A DNA stretch of 5,881 bases from Flavobacteriales bacterium (GCA_014239715.1 JAAZYJ010000167.1:1-5881), one strand, 5' to 3'. Positions 1 through 5,881 are shown, counted from the stretch's first letter. Notes: generated by a model not told the origin, from the letters alone. Numbers and translations are program-made.

Positions 1-66
1 AAATCAAAAGAATTCATAGAAAAAGGTGGTGACGTTTACGTTGAGCCGGCAAGGTTGGCTGAATAA
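1..66 (+). CDS. thiC: C-terminal end of probable phosphomethylpyrimidine synthase ThiC (partial)
   Basis: Frame 1 is open from the left edge to a TAA at 64-66 and gives 21 residues containing EFIEKGGDVYV. This resembles the usual ThiC tail, a short helix with a KGxxxYV-like ending that follows the CxxCxxxxC iron-sulfur motif. That cysteine motif would lie upstream, outside the window. ThiC is the radical SAM enzyme that converts aminoimidazole ribotide to HMP phosphate, the substrate of ThiD encoded 8 bases downstream. Position at the head of a thi gene string supports the call, but only the tail is visible, so identity rests on a short match plus context. Confidence 0.72.
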   Translation, partial: KSKEFIEKGGDVYVEPARLAE

Positions 67-74
67 AAACCAGA

Positions 75-803
75 TTGAAAGACAGACCATACATACTGAG
101 TATAGCAGGATTTGACCCTTCGGGAGGTGCCGGATCCCTTGCCGATATTAAAACCTTTGAGCAGCACAAGCTGCAGGGGTTGTCGGTAGTTACAGCGAAT
201 ACGATCCAGACGGAAGACGAATTTATTTCAGTGAATTGGGTGGAGGTTGATGTAGTGTTGCAACAATTGCACATTCTGCTTGATCGTTACAAGATCGGTT
301 ATGCTAAAATCGGCTTAATAAAAGATGCTTCAACATTAAAAAAGCTATTGGGTATCTTAAATGATCGAAAGATCACCTGCCTCTGGGATCCGATCTTGTC
401 ATCTACTACAGGTGCTGCTTTTCATGCTCAGGCTGATGAATTTCAGGAGCTATTGCCGATGATAGATTACGTCACGCCGAACTGGACAGAGATAAAAGAG
501 CTAAGTGGAGAGAATGGAGTAGAAGGTGGTAAACTTTTGTCTAAGGTGACAAAGGTTTATTTGAAAGGTGGACATTCCGATCAATTGGCGAAAGATTTTC
601 TTATTCAAAATGAGCGGGTTGTATCATTCAAGCCAAAAAAAATGGGGCTTCCAAAACATGGGAGTGGGTGCATTTTATCAAGTGCTCTGCTGTCTAATCT
701 AGCCCTTGGTTTTCCGGAGATAAAAGCTTGCTTGAGAGCCAAAAGATATACGGAAATGCGGTTGCTTAGTAACCCATCACTGCTAGCATACCACGAAACA
801 TGA
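75..803 (+). CDS. thiD: Hydroxymethylpyrimidine/phosphomethylpyrimidine kinase ThiD
   Basis: This cytoplasmic ribokinase-fold enzyme phosphorylates HMP and HMP-P to HMP-PP, the pyrimidine substrate of ThiE. Visible motifs are the N-terminal SIAGFDPSGGAG with following ADIKTF (residues 9-28), Q45 in the substrate-side loop, WDPIL (104-108), TPN (134-136), KGGH (164-167) and the anion-hole motif HGSGC (195-199) with the catalytic-site Cys199; many homologues have GTGC here. At 242 residues it is somewhat shorter than the usual 260-270, mostly by a short C-terminal helical region. The start is TTG: an in-frame stop lies at 60-62 and no ATG or GTG precedes the conserved N-terminus. No Shine-Dalgarno sequence is seen. 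The gene begins 8 bases after the thiC stop, and its TGA overlaps the next ATG. The family is clear; whether it performs both kinase steps is inferred from the family. Confidence 0.93.
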   Translation: MKDRPYILSIAGFDPSGGAGSLADIKTFEQHKLQGLSVVTANTIQTEDEFISVNWVEVDVVLQQLHILLDRYKIGYAKIGLIKDASTLKKLLGILNDRKITCLWDPILSSTTGAAFHAQADEFQELLPMIDYVTPNWTEIKELSGENGVEGGKLLSKVTKVYLKGGHSDQLAKDFLIQNERVVSFKPKKMGLPKHGSGCILSSALLSNLALGFPEIKACLRAKRYTEMRLLSNPSLLAYHET

Positions 804-1210
804 GCTCCAGAATAGTATACCATATTTCGAATGGAATAGCACTGGCTATTTTAACAGGCTATTCGTTAAACCTTATCGTGGGTTGGGCTGAATTACTCTC
901 TATTAATTTGCTATACATCCTGATCCCGGTAATATTGGCGAATTATGGGCTTAGAGTGTGGGCAAAAAAGCTTGACCCCGAGGTCATCAATCCAATAGTC
1001 GAATCTAAACCGGCTAGAATAATGTACTACGGAGGGGCAATTCTTTTTATCGCCGCAATTGTCACTCATTTCATGCATCTTAGCTTTTTGCAGACACCGC
1101 TTCTTTTACTGGCTGTTTTATTGGAAATTGTTGCGTGGGTGCTGTCTTTGGCTTTTCACAAAACAGAAAGGAATATTAATTCCGAAATCATTGATGATAT
1201 AGAGCTATGA
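800..1210 (+). CDS. Small four-helix membrane protein of unknown function in thi operon (first of pair)
   Basis: I do not recognise a family. The 136-residue product has four hydrophobic stretches at about residues 9-28, 32-52, 72-92 and 97-119, so it is probably a polytopic inner membrane protein. The loop between helices 2 and 3 is charged and holds WAKKLD (54-59) and NP (64-65). Helix 4 carries an acidic residue, E109, and the C-terminus is a short acidic tail. No cleavable signal peptide is evident. It aligns with the protein encoded immediately downstream, so the two are likely tandem paralogues. The gene is locked between thiD and thiE by ATGA overlaps at 800-803 and 1207-1210. Location suggests a role tied to thiamine or its precursors, for example transport, but nothing in the sequence shows this. 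Confidence 0.8.
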   Translation: MSSRIVYHISNGIALAILTGYSLNLIVGWAELLSINLLYILIPVILANYGLRVWAKKLDPEVINPIVESKPARIMYYGGAILFIAAIVTHFMHLSFLQTPLLLLAVLLEIVAWVLSLAFHKTERNINSEIIDDIEL

Positions 1211-1593
1211 AAAATATAGATCGATTATATCAGCTATCCAACCTGCTTTCCTTTCTGATAATGACCGTGCTTTTTCTTGATTCAATGTCTGTTTTCTCGT
1301 CCTGGGCCTGGTTCAATGTGGATTGGGCTTTTGGTGTGCTGATCGCGATCATGTGTTTGTTGGTGTTCAGAGCTAAAAGATTGGATATACGGAGGAACAA
1401 CCCCAACATGATCGTGCCTATCTCCAAGTACACATATATCGCAAGTTTTGTTGCATTTTTTGCCGGATACTTGGTTCTTGAAGAAAATTCGAACGGGCAA
1501 ATTATCTCCTATGGCCTGGCTTTAGTGCTGGATCTATTCAGCTCGATCTCGTCGATGGCAGTTATCTCAAAAATGAAACGTAAAACCGCATGA
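1207..1593 (+). CDS. Small four-helix membrane protein of unknown function in thi operon (second of pair)
   Basis: I do not recognise a family. The 128-residue product has hydrophobic segments at about residues 8-30, 40-55, 74-91 and 98-121 and a basic C-terminal end (KMKRK), consistent with an inner membrane protein. It shares with its upstream neighbour a Y-x-x-S-N motif before helix 1 (Y8, S11, N12), an AK[KR]LD motif after helix 2 (A56-D60), an NP pair (65-66) and an acidic residue within helix 4 (D109). These occur at matching positions, so it is a diverged duplicate. ATGA overlaps with the preceding gene and with thiE (1590-1593) place it in the operon. The two could form a heterodimer, which is inference only. 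Confidence 0.8.
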   Translation: MKNIDRLYQLSNLLSFLIMTVLFLDSMSVFSSWAWFNVDWAFGVLIAIMCLLVFRAKRLDIRRNNPNMIVPISKYTYIASFVAFFAGYLVLEENSNGQIISYGLALVLDLFSSISSMAVISKMKRKTA

Positions 1594-2261
1594 TCTCGGA
1601 AATACAATATATAACGAAAGATCAAACCGGCTGGACGCATGCCGAGCTTGTGGCGGATGCGTGTAAGGCAGGAATAAGGTGGATTCAGCTTAGAATGAAA
1701 AATGTCCCGAACAAAGATGTGGTTCGGGAAGGGAGGTTGATCAGGGACATATGTACTGCATGTAACGCTAAGTTTATGCTGAACGACGATGCCGAGCTTG
1801 CGGCTTTGTTAGGTGCTGACGGTGTCCATCTTGGTTTGCAGGATATGCCGGTGAAAGAGGCACGTGAATTATTAGGGAAAAAAATGATCATTGGCGGAAC
1901 TGCCAATACGATAGAAGAGGCATTGAAGCATTGTGAAGAAGGAGCCGATTATATAGGGATAGGACCTTACAGATATACACAAACAAAGAAAGTTCTTAGT
2001 CCCGTTCTTGGAATGCAGGGCATGAGGTTAGTTGTTGATGGCATCAGGGATCACGGTGTAAAAATTCCCATAATTGCGGTTGGCGGGATCTTGCCATCTG
2101 ATCTTCACAATCTGTGCAAAGTTGGCGTAAGTGGAGTTGCAGCCTCCGGGTGCTTGACCGATGCGATTGTGAACAACAATGCTACCGCAATTTTTCGGAA
2201 TATGAAAAAATATTGGAGAACCTCAGATAAAAACGAATATGATAAAATAGACGAATTATGA
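1590..2261 (+). CDS. thiE: Thiamine phosphate synthase ThiE
   Basis: This TIM-barrel enzyme condenses HMP-PP with thiazole phosphate to give thiamine phosphate. The active-site signature is intact: QLRMK (33-37), NDD (65-67), DGVHLG followed by D85 (77-85), the GGTANT loop (102-107), [12 protein letters not shown] (123-134) with the lysine that contacts pyrophosphate, and the phosphate-binding VGGI (164-167) and SG (186-187) near the C-terminus. The length of 223 residues is normal. The last 15 or so residues are charged and lie beyond the barrel. The ATG overlaps the stop of the upstream membrane protein gene as ATGA and leads directly into the expected first beta strand. A second ThiE/TenI-family gene lies at 4159-4803 but lacks these residues, so this is the functional synthase of the window. 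Confidence 0.95.
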   Translation: MISEIQYITKDQTGWTHAELVADACKAGIRWIQLRMKNVPNKDVVREGRLIRDICTACNAKFMLNDDAELAALLGADGVHLGLQDMPVKEARELLGKKMIIGGTANTIEEALKHCEEGADYIGIGPYRYTQTKKVLSPVLGMQGMRLVVDGIRDHGVKIPIIAVGGILPSDLHNLCKVGVSGVAASGCLTDAIVNNNATAIFRNMKKYWRTSDKNEYDKIDEL

Positions 2262-3028
2262 GTGCATTAACGATAGCAGGTAAAACATTCGGTTCAAGGT
2301 TGTTTACAGGGACCGGGAAGTTCAGCTCGAATAATCTGATGGAGCAAGCGCTTCTGAATTCAGGCTCAGAGCTGGTAACGGTTGCATTAAAACGAATTGA
2401 TGTAAGAACAGATACAGATGACATTTTAAGTCGGCTGGACCATTCTCAATTTAGCTTGTTGCCCAATACTTCCGGAGTAAGAAACGCTGAAGAGGCAATA
2501 TTTGCTGCGGAGCTTGCACGGGAAGCTCTTGGAACGAATTGGGTTAAACTGGAAATTCATCCTGACCCCAAATATCTGATGCCTGATCCTATTGAAACAC
2601 TCAAAGCAGCCGAAGAATTGGTTAAGAAAGACTTCGTCGTTCTCCCATATGTGCATGCGGACCCGGTTTTGTGTAAAAGGCTGGAGGAAGTCGGAACAGC
2701 TGCGGTCATGCCTTTGGGTAGCCCAATAGGAAGTAATAAAGGGCTTTTAACAAAAGATTTTTTACAGATCATAATTGAGCAGGCAAATGTTCCGGTAGTG
2801 GTGGATGCCGGAATTGGTGCGCCGTCACATGCGGCATGGGCAATGGAGCTTGGAGCGGATGCAGTGCTGGTTAATACTGCAATTGCTGTAGCGGATGATC
2901 CGGTGTCTATGGGCATAGCGTTTAAAATGGCGATTGAGGCAGGGAGGATGGCCCATGAAGCTCACCTGGGCAGCACATTGCAGACGGCAGAACCCAGCTC
3001 ACCGCTAACTACTTTTTTGGAAGATTGA
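2258..3028 (+). CDS. thiG: Thiazole synthase ThiG
   Basis: ThiG forms the thiazole phosphate ring from deoxyxylulose 5-phosphate, dehydroglycine and the sulfur carried as ThiS thiocarboxylate. The protein opens with [19 protein letters not shown] (4-22), typical of the family. It has the Schiff-base lysine in WVKLE (K97, E99), the catalytic acid D183 in [13 protein letters not shown] (181-193), and the phosphate-binding [12 protein letters not shown] (151-162). The length of 256 residues is standard. Its ATG overlaps the thiE stop (2258-2261), and its own stop overlaps the TTG of thiH. ThiS, the sulfur donor it needs, is not in the window. The immediate product is a tautomer that TenI aromatises in some bacteria, which makes the facing TenI-like gene of interest. 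Confidence 0.97.
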   Translation: MSALTIAGKTFGSRLFTGTGKFSSNNLMEQALLNSGSELVTVALKRIDVRTDTDDILSRLDHSQFSLLPNTSGVRNAEEAIFAAELAREALGTNWVKLEIHPDPKYLMPDPIETLKAAEELVKKDFVVLPYVHADPVLCKRLEEVGTAAVMPLGSPIGSNKGLLTKDFLQIIIEQANVPVVVDAGIGAPSHAAWAMELGADAVLVNTAIAVADDPVSMGIAFKMAIEAGRMAHEAHLGSTLQTAEPSSPLTTFLED

Positions 3029-4134
3029 CATTCTACGACTACATATCTAAATGGGATTGGGCCGAAGTGGCTGAATCCATCTATAAAAAAACAAAGAATG
3101 ATGTAGAAACGGCACTGTCTAAAGACAAGTGCGATCTCGAAGATTTCAAAGCATTGTTGTCGCCGGCCGGGGAGCATTATCTGGAGCAGATGGCTAGGAA
3201 AAGTCAGTTGAAAACACAGAAACGGTTCGGAAAAACCATCCAGATGTATATACCAATATACCTTTCCAACGAATGCCAGAACATCTGCACCTATTGCGGA
3301 TTCAGCTTAGACGTAAAGATTCCCAGAAAAACCCTCACCGATGACGAAATAATAAAAGAAGCGGAGATTGTTAAAAGATTGGGCTATGATCATGTTTTGC
3401 TTGTGACCGGAGAAGCGAATAAAACAGTGGGGCTGGACTATTTTAAAAATGCAATTCGATTGCTGAAGCCGTATTTTTCTCATATTGCTCTTGAGGTGCA
3501 ACCGTTGCAACAGAAGGAGTACGAGGAATTGAGATTGGAGGGTCTCAATACCGTTTTGGTTTATCAGGAAACATATCATGAGGATCATTACAACCTTCAC
3601 CACCCAAAAGGAAGGAAATCAAATTATCAATTTCGTGTTGAAACGCATGATCGACTGGGGAAAGCGGGGATACATAAAATGGGTCTGGGAGTGCTTATTG
3701 GTCTGGAGGATTGGCGCGTTGATTCATTTTTCAATGCCGTGCATTTGAATTATTTAGAAACGAAGTATTGGAAATCGAAGTATTCTGTTTCATTTCCCAG
3801 ACTTAGACCGTGTTCCGGAGCAACCAATCTGAAATCGTCTATTTCGGATAGACAACTGGTTCAGCTTATATGTGCATATAGATTATTTAACGAAGAAGTA
3901 GAGCTGTCCATGTCAACAAGGGAATCAGCTAAATTTCGGGATAACATCATTAAATTGGGTATAACATCCATTTCTGCAGACTCAAAGACAGACCCTGGAG
4001 GTTATGCAAACCCGAATGAGAATTTAGAACAATTTGATATTGACGATACACGCGGTACAGAAGAATTCTCAAAAGTAATTATTGAACAAGGCTACGAGGT
4101 TGTGTTTAAAGATTGGGACCTTAGTCTTCAATAG
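3025..4134 (+). CDS. thiH: 2-iminoacetate synthase (tyrosine lyase) ThiH, radical SAM
   Basis: ThiH cleaves tyrosine to dehydroglycine and p-cresol, supplying the glycine imine for ThiG. The radical SAM cluster motif C-x3-C-x2-C is seen at C84, C88 and C91 in [13 protein letters not shown]. It is followed by the SAM-binding LLVTGEANK region (about 125-133) and a C-terminal ThiH/BATS-type domain with [10 protein letters not shown] (about 256-265). The length of 369 residues matches the family. The start is TTG at 3025, giving [12 protein letters not shown], which fits the normal N-terminus; the TTG shares bases with the thiG stop as TTGA. It is the last gene of the plus-strand operon. The stop is TAG, 24 bases before the end of the convergent gene. 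Using ThiH rather than the oxidase ThiO suggests that glycine imine formation here does not depend on oxygen. Confidence 0.96.
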   Translation: MTFYDYISKWDWAEVAESIYKKTKNDVETALSKDKCDLEDFKALLSPAGEHYLEQMARKSQLKTQKRFGKTIQMYIPIYLSNECQNICTYCGFSLDVKIPRKTLTDDEIIKEAEIVKRLGYDHVLLVTGEANKTVGLDYFKNAIRLLKPYFSHIALEVQPLQQKEYEELRLEGLNTVLVYQETYHEDHYNLHHPKGRKSNYQFRVETHDRLGKAGIHKMGLGVLIGLEDWRVDSFFNAVHLNYLETKYWKSKYSVSFPRLRPCSGATNLKSSISDRQLVQLICAYRLFNEEVELSMSTRESAKFRDNIIKLGITSISADSKTDPGGYANPNENLEQFDIDDTRGTEEFSKVIIEQGYEVVFKDWDLSLQ

Positions 4135-4137
4135 GAG

Positions 4138-4152
4138 GCCAAATCCTTTGGC
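4138..4152. terminator. Possible weak convergent hairpin between thiH and the minus-strand operon
   Basis: A perfect 6-base inverted repeat, GCCAAA-TCC-TTTGGC, sits in the 24-base gap between the two convergent stop codons. It could form a hairpin in both transcripts and might act as a shared terminator. The stem is short, and no run of T follows it on either strand, so it does not look like a classic intrinsic terminator. Confidence 0.3.
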
Positions 4153-4158
4153 ACAGAA

Positions 4159-4803
4159 TTATACTGCAACTGACAAGCGACTTTTGAGCTGGTTGATCTT
4201 CTCTTTAATAGAAAGAAATGCTTCTATTGGAGTGCGATCAGACTCCCATATGTATCCAAGGACACCTACACCATCGAAGCCCATTCTGAAAGCTTTTTCT
4301 GCGTTTTCTGGTGTGATTCCGCCTAGAGCATAGATGTCTTGTTTCCTTGATTTGAGGACATTCTCTATCTCTCCATTTTCAAAAGAGCTTTTATGATAAT
4401 TTTTTGATATGCTGTCAAATACCGGACTCAAGAAGATATAGTCGTAGATGTTCAGACTCTTTTTAACATCAATCATGGAGTGGTAGGATCTTGTGTATAA
4501 CAACTTATTGCGGATTATTTTAGAAATGCCAATTTTAATAGAATAGCTGAATCTGTTTTTTCTATATGCTCTTGAATGATGAACCCCTTTTAGGCCATGC
4601 AATGAAGCAAGCTCATAATGTGTGTGCAAAACAATCCTGTTTCTATACTCTTTGGGAATAGCCAGAATGTATTTGTCCAGCTCCTTTAACCGGAGTTTCG
4701 GCTTTCTCAAATGAAAACAGGTCAGCCCATTCTCAAACATTTTAATTACTTCAGGTATTTCACTATTTACCTTATTCGATGATGAAAAAACGACAATCTT
4801 CAT
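4159..4803 (-). CDS. TenI/ThiE-like TIM-barrel protein, possible thiazole tautomerase
   Basis: This 214-residue protein belongs to the ThiE/TenI superfamily, shown by FHLRKP (30-35, replacing QLRMK), the position-matched GVHHSR (73-78), LSPVFDSISK (125-134) and the phosphate-binding LGGITPENAEKAF (160-172). The residues that bind HMP pyrophosphate in ThiE are changed: NDD is HTH (60-62), and the aspartate after GVHLG is absent. It is therefore unlikely to make thiamine phosphate. In Bacillus subtilis the relative TenI aromatises the ThiG product, and H60, H62 or H108 could serve a similar role, but this is inference. Many Bacteroidota carry such a second gene annotated as thiamine phosphate synthase. 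The ATG overlaps the stop of the upstream GGGP synthase gene as ATGA, so the two are cotranscribed. Much of the gene is A+T richer than its neighbours. Confidence 0.85.
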   Translation of the reverse strand: MKIVVFSSSNKVNSEIPEVIKMFENGLTCFHLRKPKLRLKELDKYILAIPKEYRNRIVLHTHYELASLHGLKGVHHSRAYRKNRFSYSIKIGISKIIRNKLLYTRSYHSMIDVKKSLNIYDYIFLSPVFDSISKNYHKSSFENGEIENVLKSRKQDIYALGGITPENAEKAFRMGFDGVGVLGYIWESDRTPIEAFLSIKEKINQLKSRLSVAV

Positions 4804-5516
4804 AATTCTTCTTTTGCTTCGGCAAAATCCTTAAGCAGGCTCAAATTATTCTCAATTGCGGTTCCGATAACAACTACATTGGCTCCAGCATCCCATTTTT
4901 CTTGAACCTCATTTGCACATCGAATCCCTCCTCCTACAATTAATGGAATTTTAACGCTTTCTGCAACTGCTTGAACCATTTCTATTGACATGTTATTGTT
5001 AGCACCACTTCCGCCGTCGAGGTAAATAGTCTGTAAACCAAGCTGTTCGCCTGCCATTGCTGTGCATACGGCAATACTTACCTGATCGTGTGGTATAGGT
5101 GTAGTGCCGCTCATATACGATGCAGCAGTCGCTTTCCCCCCATCGACTAAAAGATATCCTGTTGGAAACACCTGGATTCCGGATCGTGCAATGTGCGGAG
5201 CAGCAACGACATGTTGTCCAATTAGAAATTCCGGATTTCGACCAGAAATTAAAGACAACAATAATATGCCATCAGCTTTGGAAGAAACCTGGAGGCCGTT
5301 TCCCGGAAAAATGACTACCGGAATCGATAAGTTTAGTGTGAGATATTGTATGGTTTTGTCAAATAGATCGTTGGTCATTAGGCTTCCTCCCACTAATATC
5401 AGGTCGGCAGAAGACTGCTTTAGCGCATGGATCAATTCAGTCATTTGATCTATTGATGCCCATTTATCCGGATCGATCAACACCGCAAGCTTTCGGTCTG
5501 TTTTCAGAATTTCCAT
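4800..5516 (-). CDS. Geranylgeranylglyceryl/heptaprenylglyceryl phosphate synthase-like enzyme (GGGPS/PcrB family)
   Basis: Enzymes of this TIM-barrel family form the ether bond between sn-glycerol 1-phosphate and a polyprenyl diphosphate, the first committed step of archaeal lipid synthesis. Family motifs are all present: LIDPDK (13-18) with the metal-binding aspartates, VGGS (42-45), FPG (70-72), LISGRNPEFLIGQHV (89-103), GYLLVDGG (120-127), YLDGGSGA (165-172), VGGGIR (194-199) and IGTAIE (217-222). The last three make up the glycerol phosphate site. The 238-residue length and motif style fit the group II enzymes known from Bacteroidota such as Flavobacterium; the prenyl chain used cannot be read from sequence. 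The ATG lies 10 bases after the phosphopantetheinyl transferase stop, with no Shine-Dalgarno sequence, and the TGA overlaps the next start. The biological product in bacteria of this phylum is poorly established. Confidence 0.93.
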   Translation of the reverse strand: MEILKTDRKLAVLIDPDKWASIDQMTELIHALKQSSADLILVGGSLMTNDLFDKTIQYLTLNLSIPVVIFPGNGLQVSSKADGILLLSLISGRNPEFLIGQHVVAAPHIARSGIQVFPTGYLLVDGGKATAASYMSGTTPIPHDQVSIAVCTAMAGEQLGLQTIYLDGGSGANNNMSIEMVQAVAESVKIPLIVGGGIRCANEVQEKWDAGANVVVIGTAIENNLSLLKDFAEAKEEL

Positions 5517-5526
5517 ATGACGTTAT

Positions 5527-5881
5527 TCAGTTACTTTCAAAAACAGTGTAAACTAAAACATAATTTTCTAAAATTTCGAACTTAAGATGATGAATGTCGG
5601 AATATAGAGTGTGATTTAGTTCAGCGGTTAAATGAGGTGATTGAAAATCGGGTGTGCTCTGTATGGTAATGTGTTCTTTGAAAAATACGTTTGGGTCACC
5701 ATGAATTTTATAGACACTTTCTTTAGCACACCAAAGAATGGTCAAATGCTCTATATTGTCGGGGTCAATCATTTTGTTTTCCCGGAGGTTTAGAAATCGC
5801 TCACGTATTCTGATAATCTTTTCTTCCTTTCGCTGGATGTCAAGTCCGATATTGGAATTGACACTAAGAAGAACAGCCACA
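5527..5881 (-). CDS. 4'-phosphopantetheinyl transferase, Sfp type (partial, N-terminus beyond window)
   Basis: Proteins of this family move phosphopantetheine from coenzyme A onto a serine of acyl or peptidyl carrier proteins. The visible C-terminal part (about 118 codons of roughly 200-220) begins within the middle strand and contains NIGLDIQ, matching the vGIDIE magnesium motif, and LWCAKESVYK, matching the WxxKEaxxK motif with the second acidic ligand. The third position of the first motif is Q rather than the commoner E. The frame stays open to the right edge; the GTG at 5880-5878 is an internal valine codon, not a start. The stop is 10 bases before the GGGP synthase start, so this is the first visible gene of the minus-strand operon. 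Carrier protein partners are not in the window. Confidence 0.88.
   Translation of the reverse strand, partial: VAVLLSVNSNIGLDIQRKEEKIIRIRERFLNLRENKMIDPDNIEHLTILWCAKESVYKIHGDPNVFFKEHITIQSTPDFQSPHLTAELNHTLYSDIHHLKFEILENYVLVYTVFESN

Noticed and set aside
96..101. CTGAGT resembling the CTGAGA core of a TPP riboswitch
   Set aside because: It lies inside the conserved N-terminal coding part of thiD, and the partner ACCTGA and GAT helices are not present nearby. A riboswitch would be expected upstream of thiS or thiC, outside the window.
2557..2916. 119-codon open frame antisense to thiG
   Set aside because: It lies fully inside a strongly conserved gene on the other strand, with S/T/A/G/P-rich low-complexity composition typical of a reverse-frame shadow.
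4082..4333. Open plus-strand frame of 83 codons with an AGGAGG at 4133-4138 and a TTG at 4148
   Set aside because: It lies across the thiH end and antisense to the TenI-like gene, has no recognisable protein features, and the AGGAGG is probably chance because the flanking genes do not use such sites.
5104..5448. 114-codon plus-strand open frame
   Set aside because: It is antisense to the motif-rich GGGP synthase coding sequence and shows no protein features of its own.
5527..5880. GTG at 5880-5878 as a start for a 117-residue protein
   Set aside because: The conserved phosphopantetheinyl transferase fold needs about 90 residues more on the N-terminal side, and the frame is open to the edge, so the gene is cut rather than short.
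1..5881. CRISPR arrays, tRNA or rRNA genes, insertion sequences, phage or defence genes
   Set aside because: No direct repeats with spacers, tRNA-like cloverleaf, transposase or terminal inverted repeats were seen; nearly all sequence is accounted for by metabolic genes.

Overview
The window reads as a gene-dense piece of a Bacteroidota chromosome, probably from the Cytophagales/Flavobacteriia side. Four things point there: the ThiD, ThiE, ThiG and ThiH versions, the near absence of Shine-Dalgarno sequences, a bacterial group II GGGP synthase beside an Sfp-type phosphopantetheinyl transferase, and a TenI-like protein with an HLRKP motif. The taxonomic call rests on family resemblance only. 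Almost every base is coding and no gap between genes exceeds 24 bases.

Left and centre (1-4134, plus strand) is the distal part of a thiamine biosynthesis operon. In order: the last 21 codons of a probable thiC, thiD, two small four-helix membrane proteins of unknown function, thiE, thiG and thiH. From thiD onward each gene overlaps the next by exactly four bases (ATGA four times, TTGA once), so the block is almost certainly one transcript with coupled translation. ThiC makes HMP-P and ThiD phosphorylates it to HMP-PP. ThiH makes dehydroglycine from tyrosine, ThiG builds the thiazole phosphate, and ThiE joins the two halves into thiamine phosphate. ThiS, ThiF and the expected TPP riboswitch are not in the window; thiS and the riboswitch would be expected upstream of thiC.

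Right (4159-5881, minus strand) is a convergent operon, read from the right edge: a phosphopantetheinyl transferase cut by the window edge, a geranylgeranylglyceryl phosphate synthase-like enzyme, and a TenI/ThiE-like protein that has lost the ThiE pyrophosphate-binding residues. The last two overlap by four bases (ATGA). The TenI-like protein may be the thiazole tautomerase for the facing thiamine operon. The two operons meet tail to tail across 24 bases that hold a small hairpin.

The least explained part is the pair of membrane proteins inside the thiamine operon. They align to each other with essentially one single-residue shift, so they are diverged tandem duplicates. I recognise no family for them.
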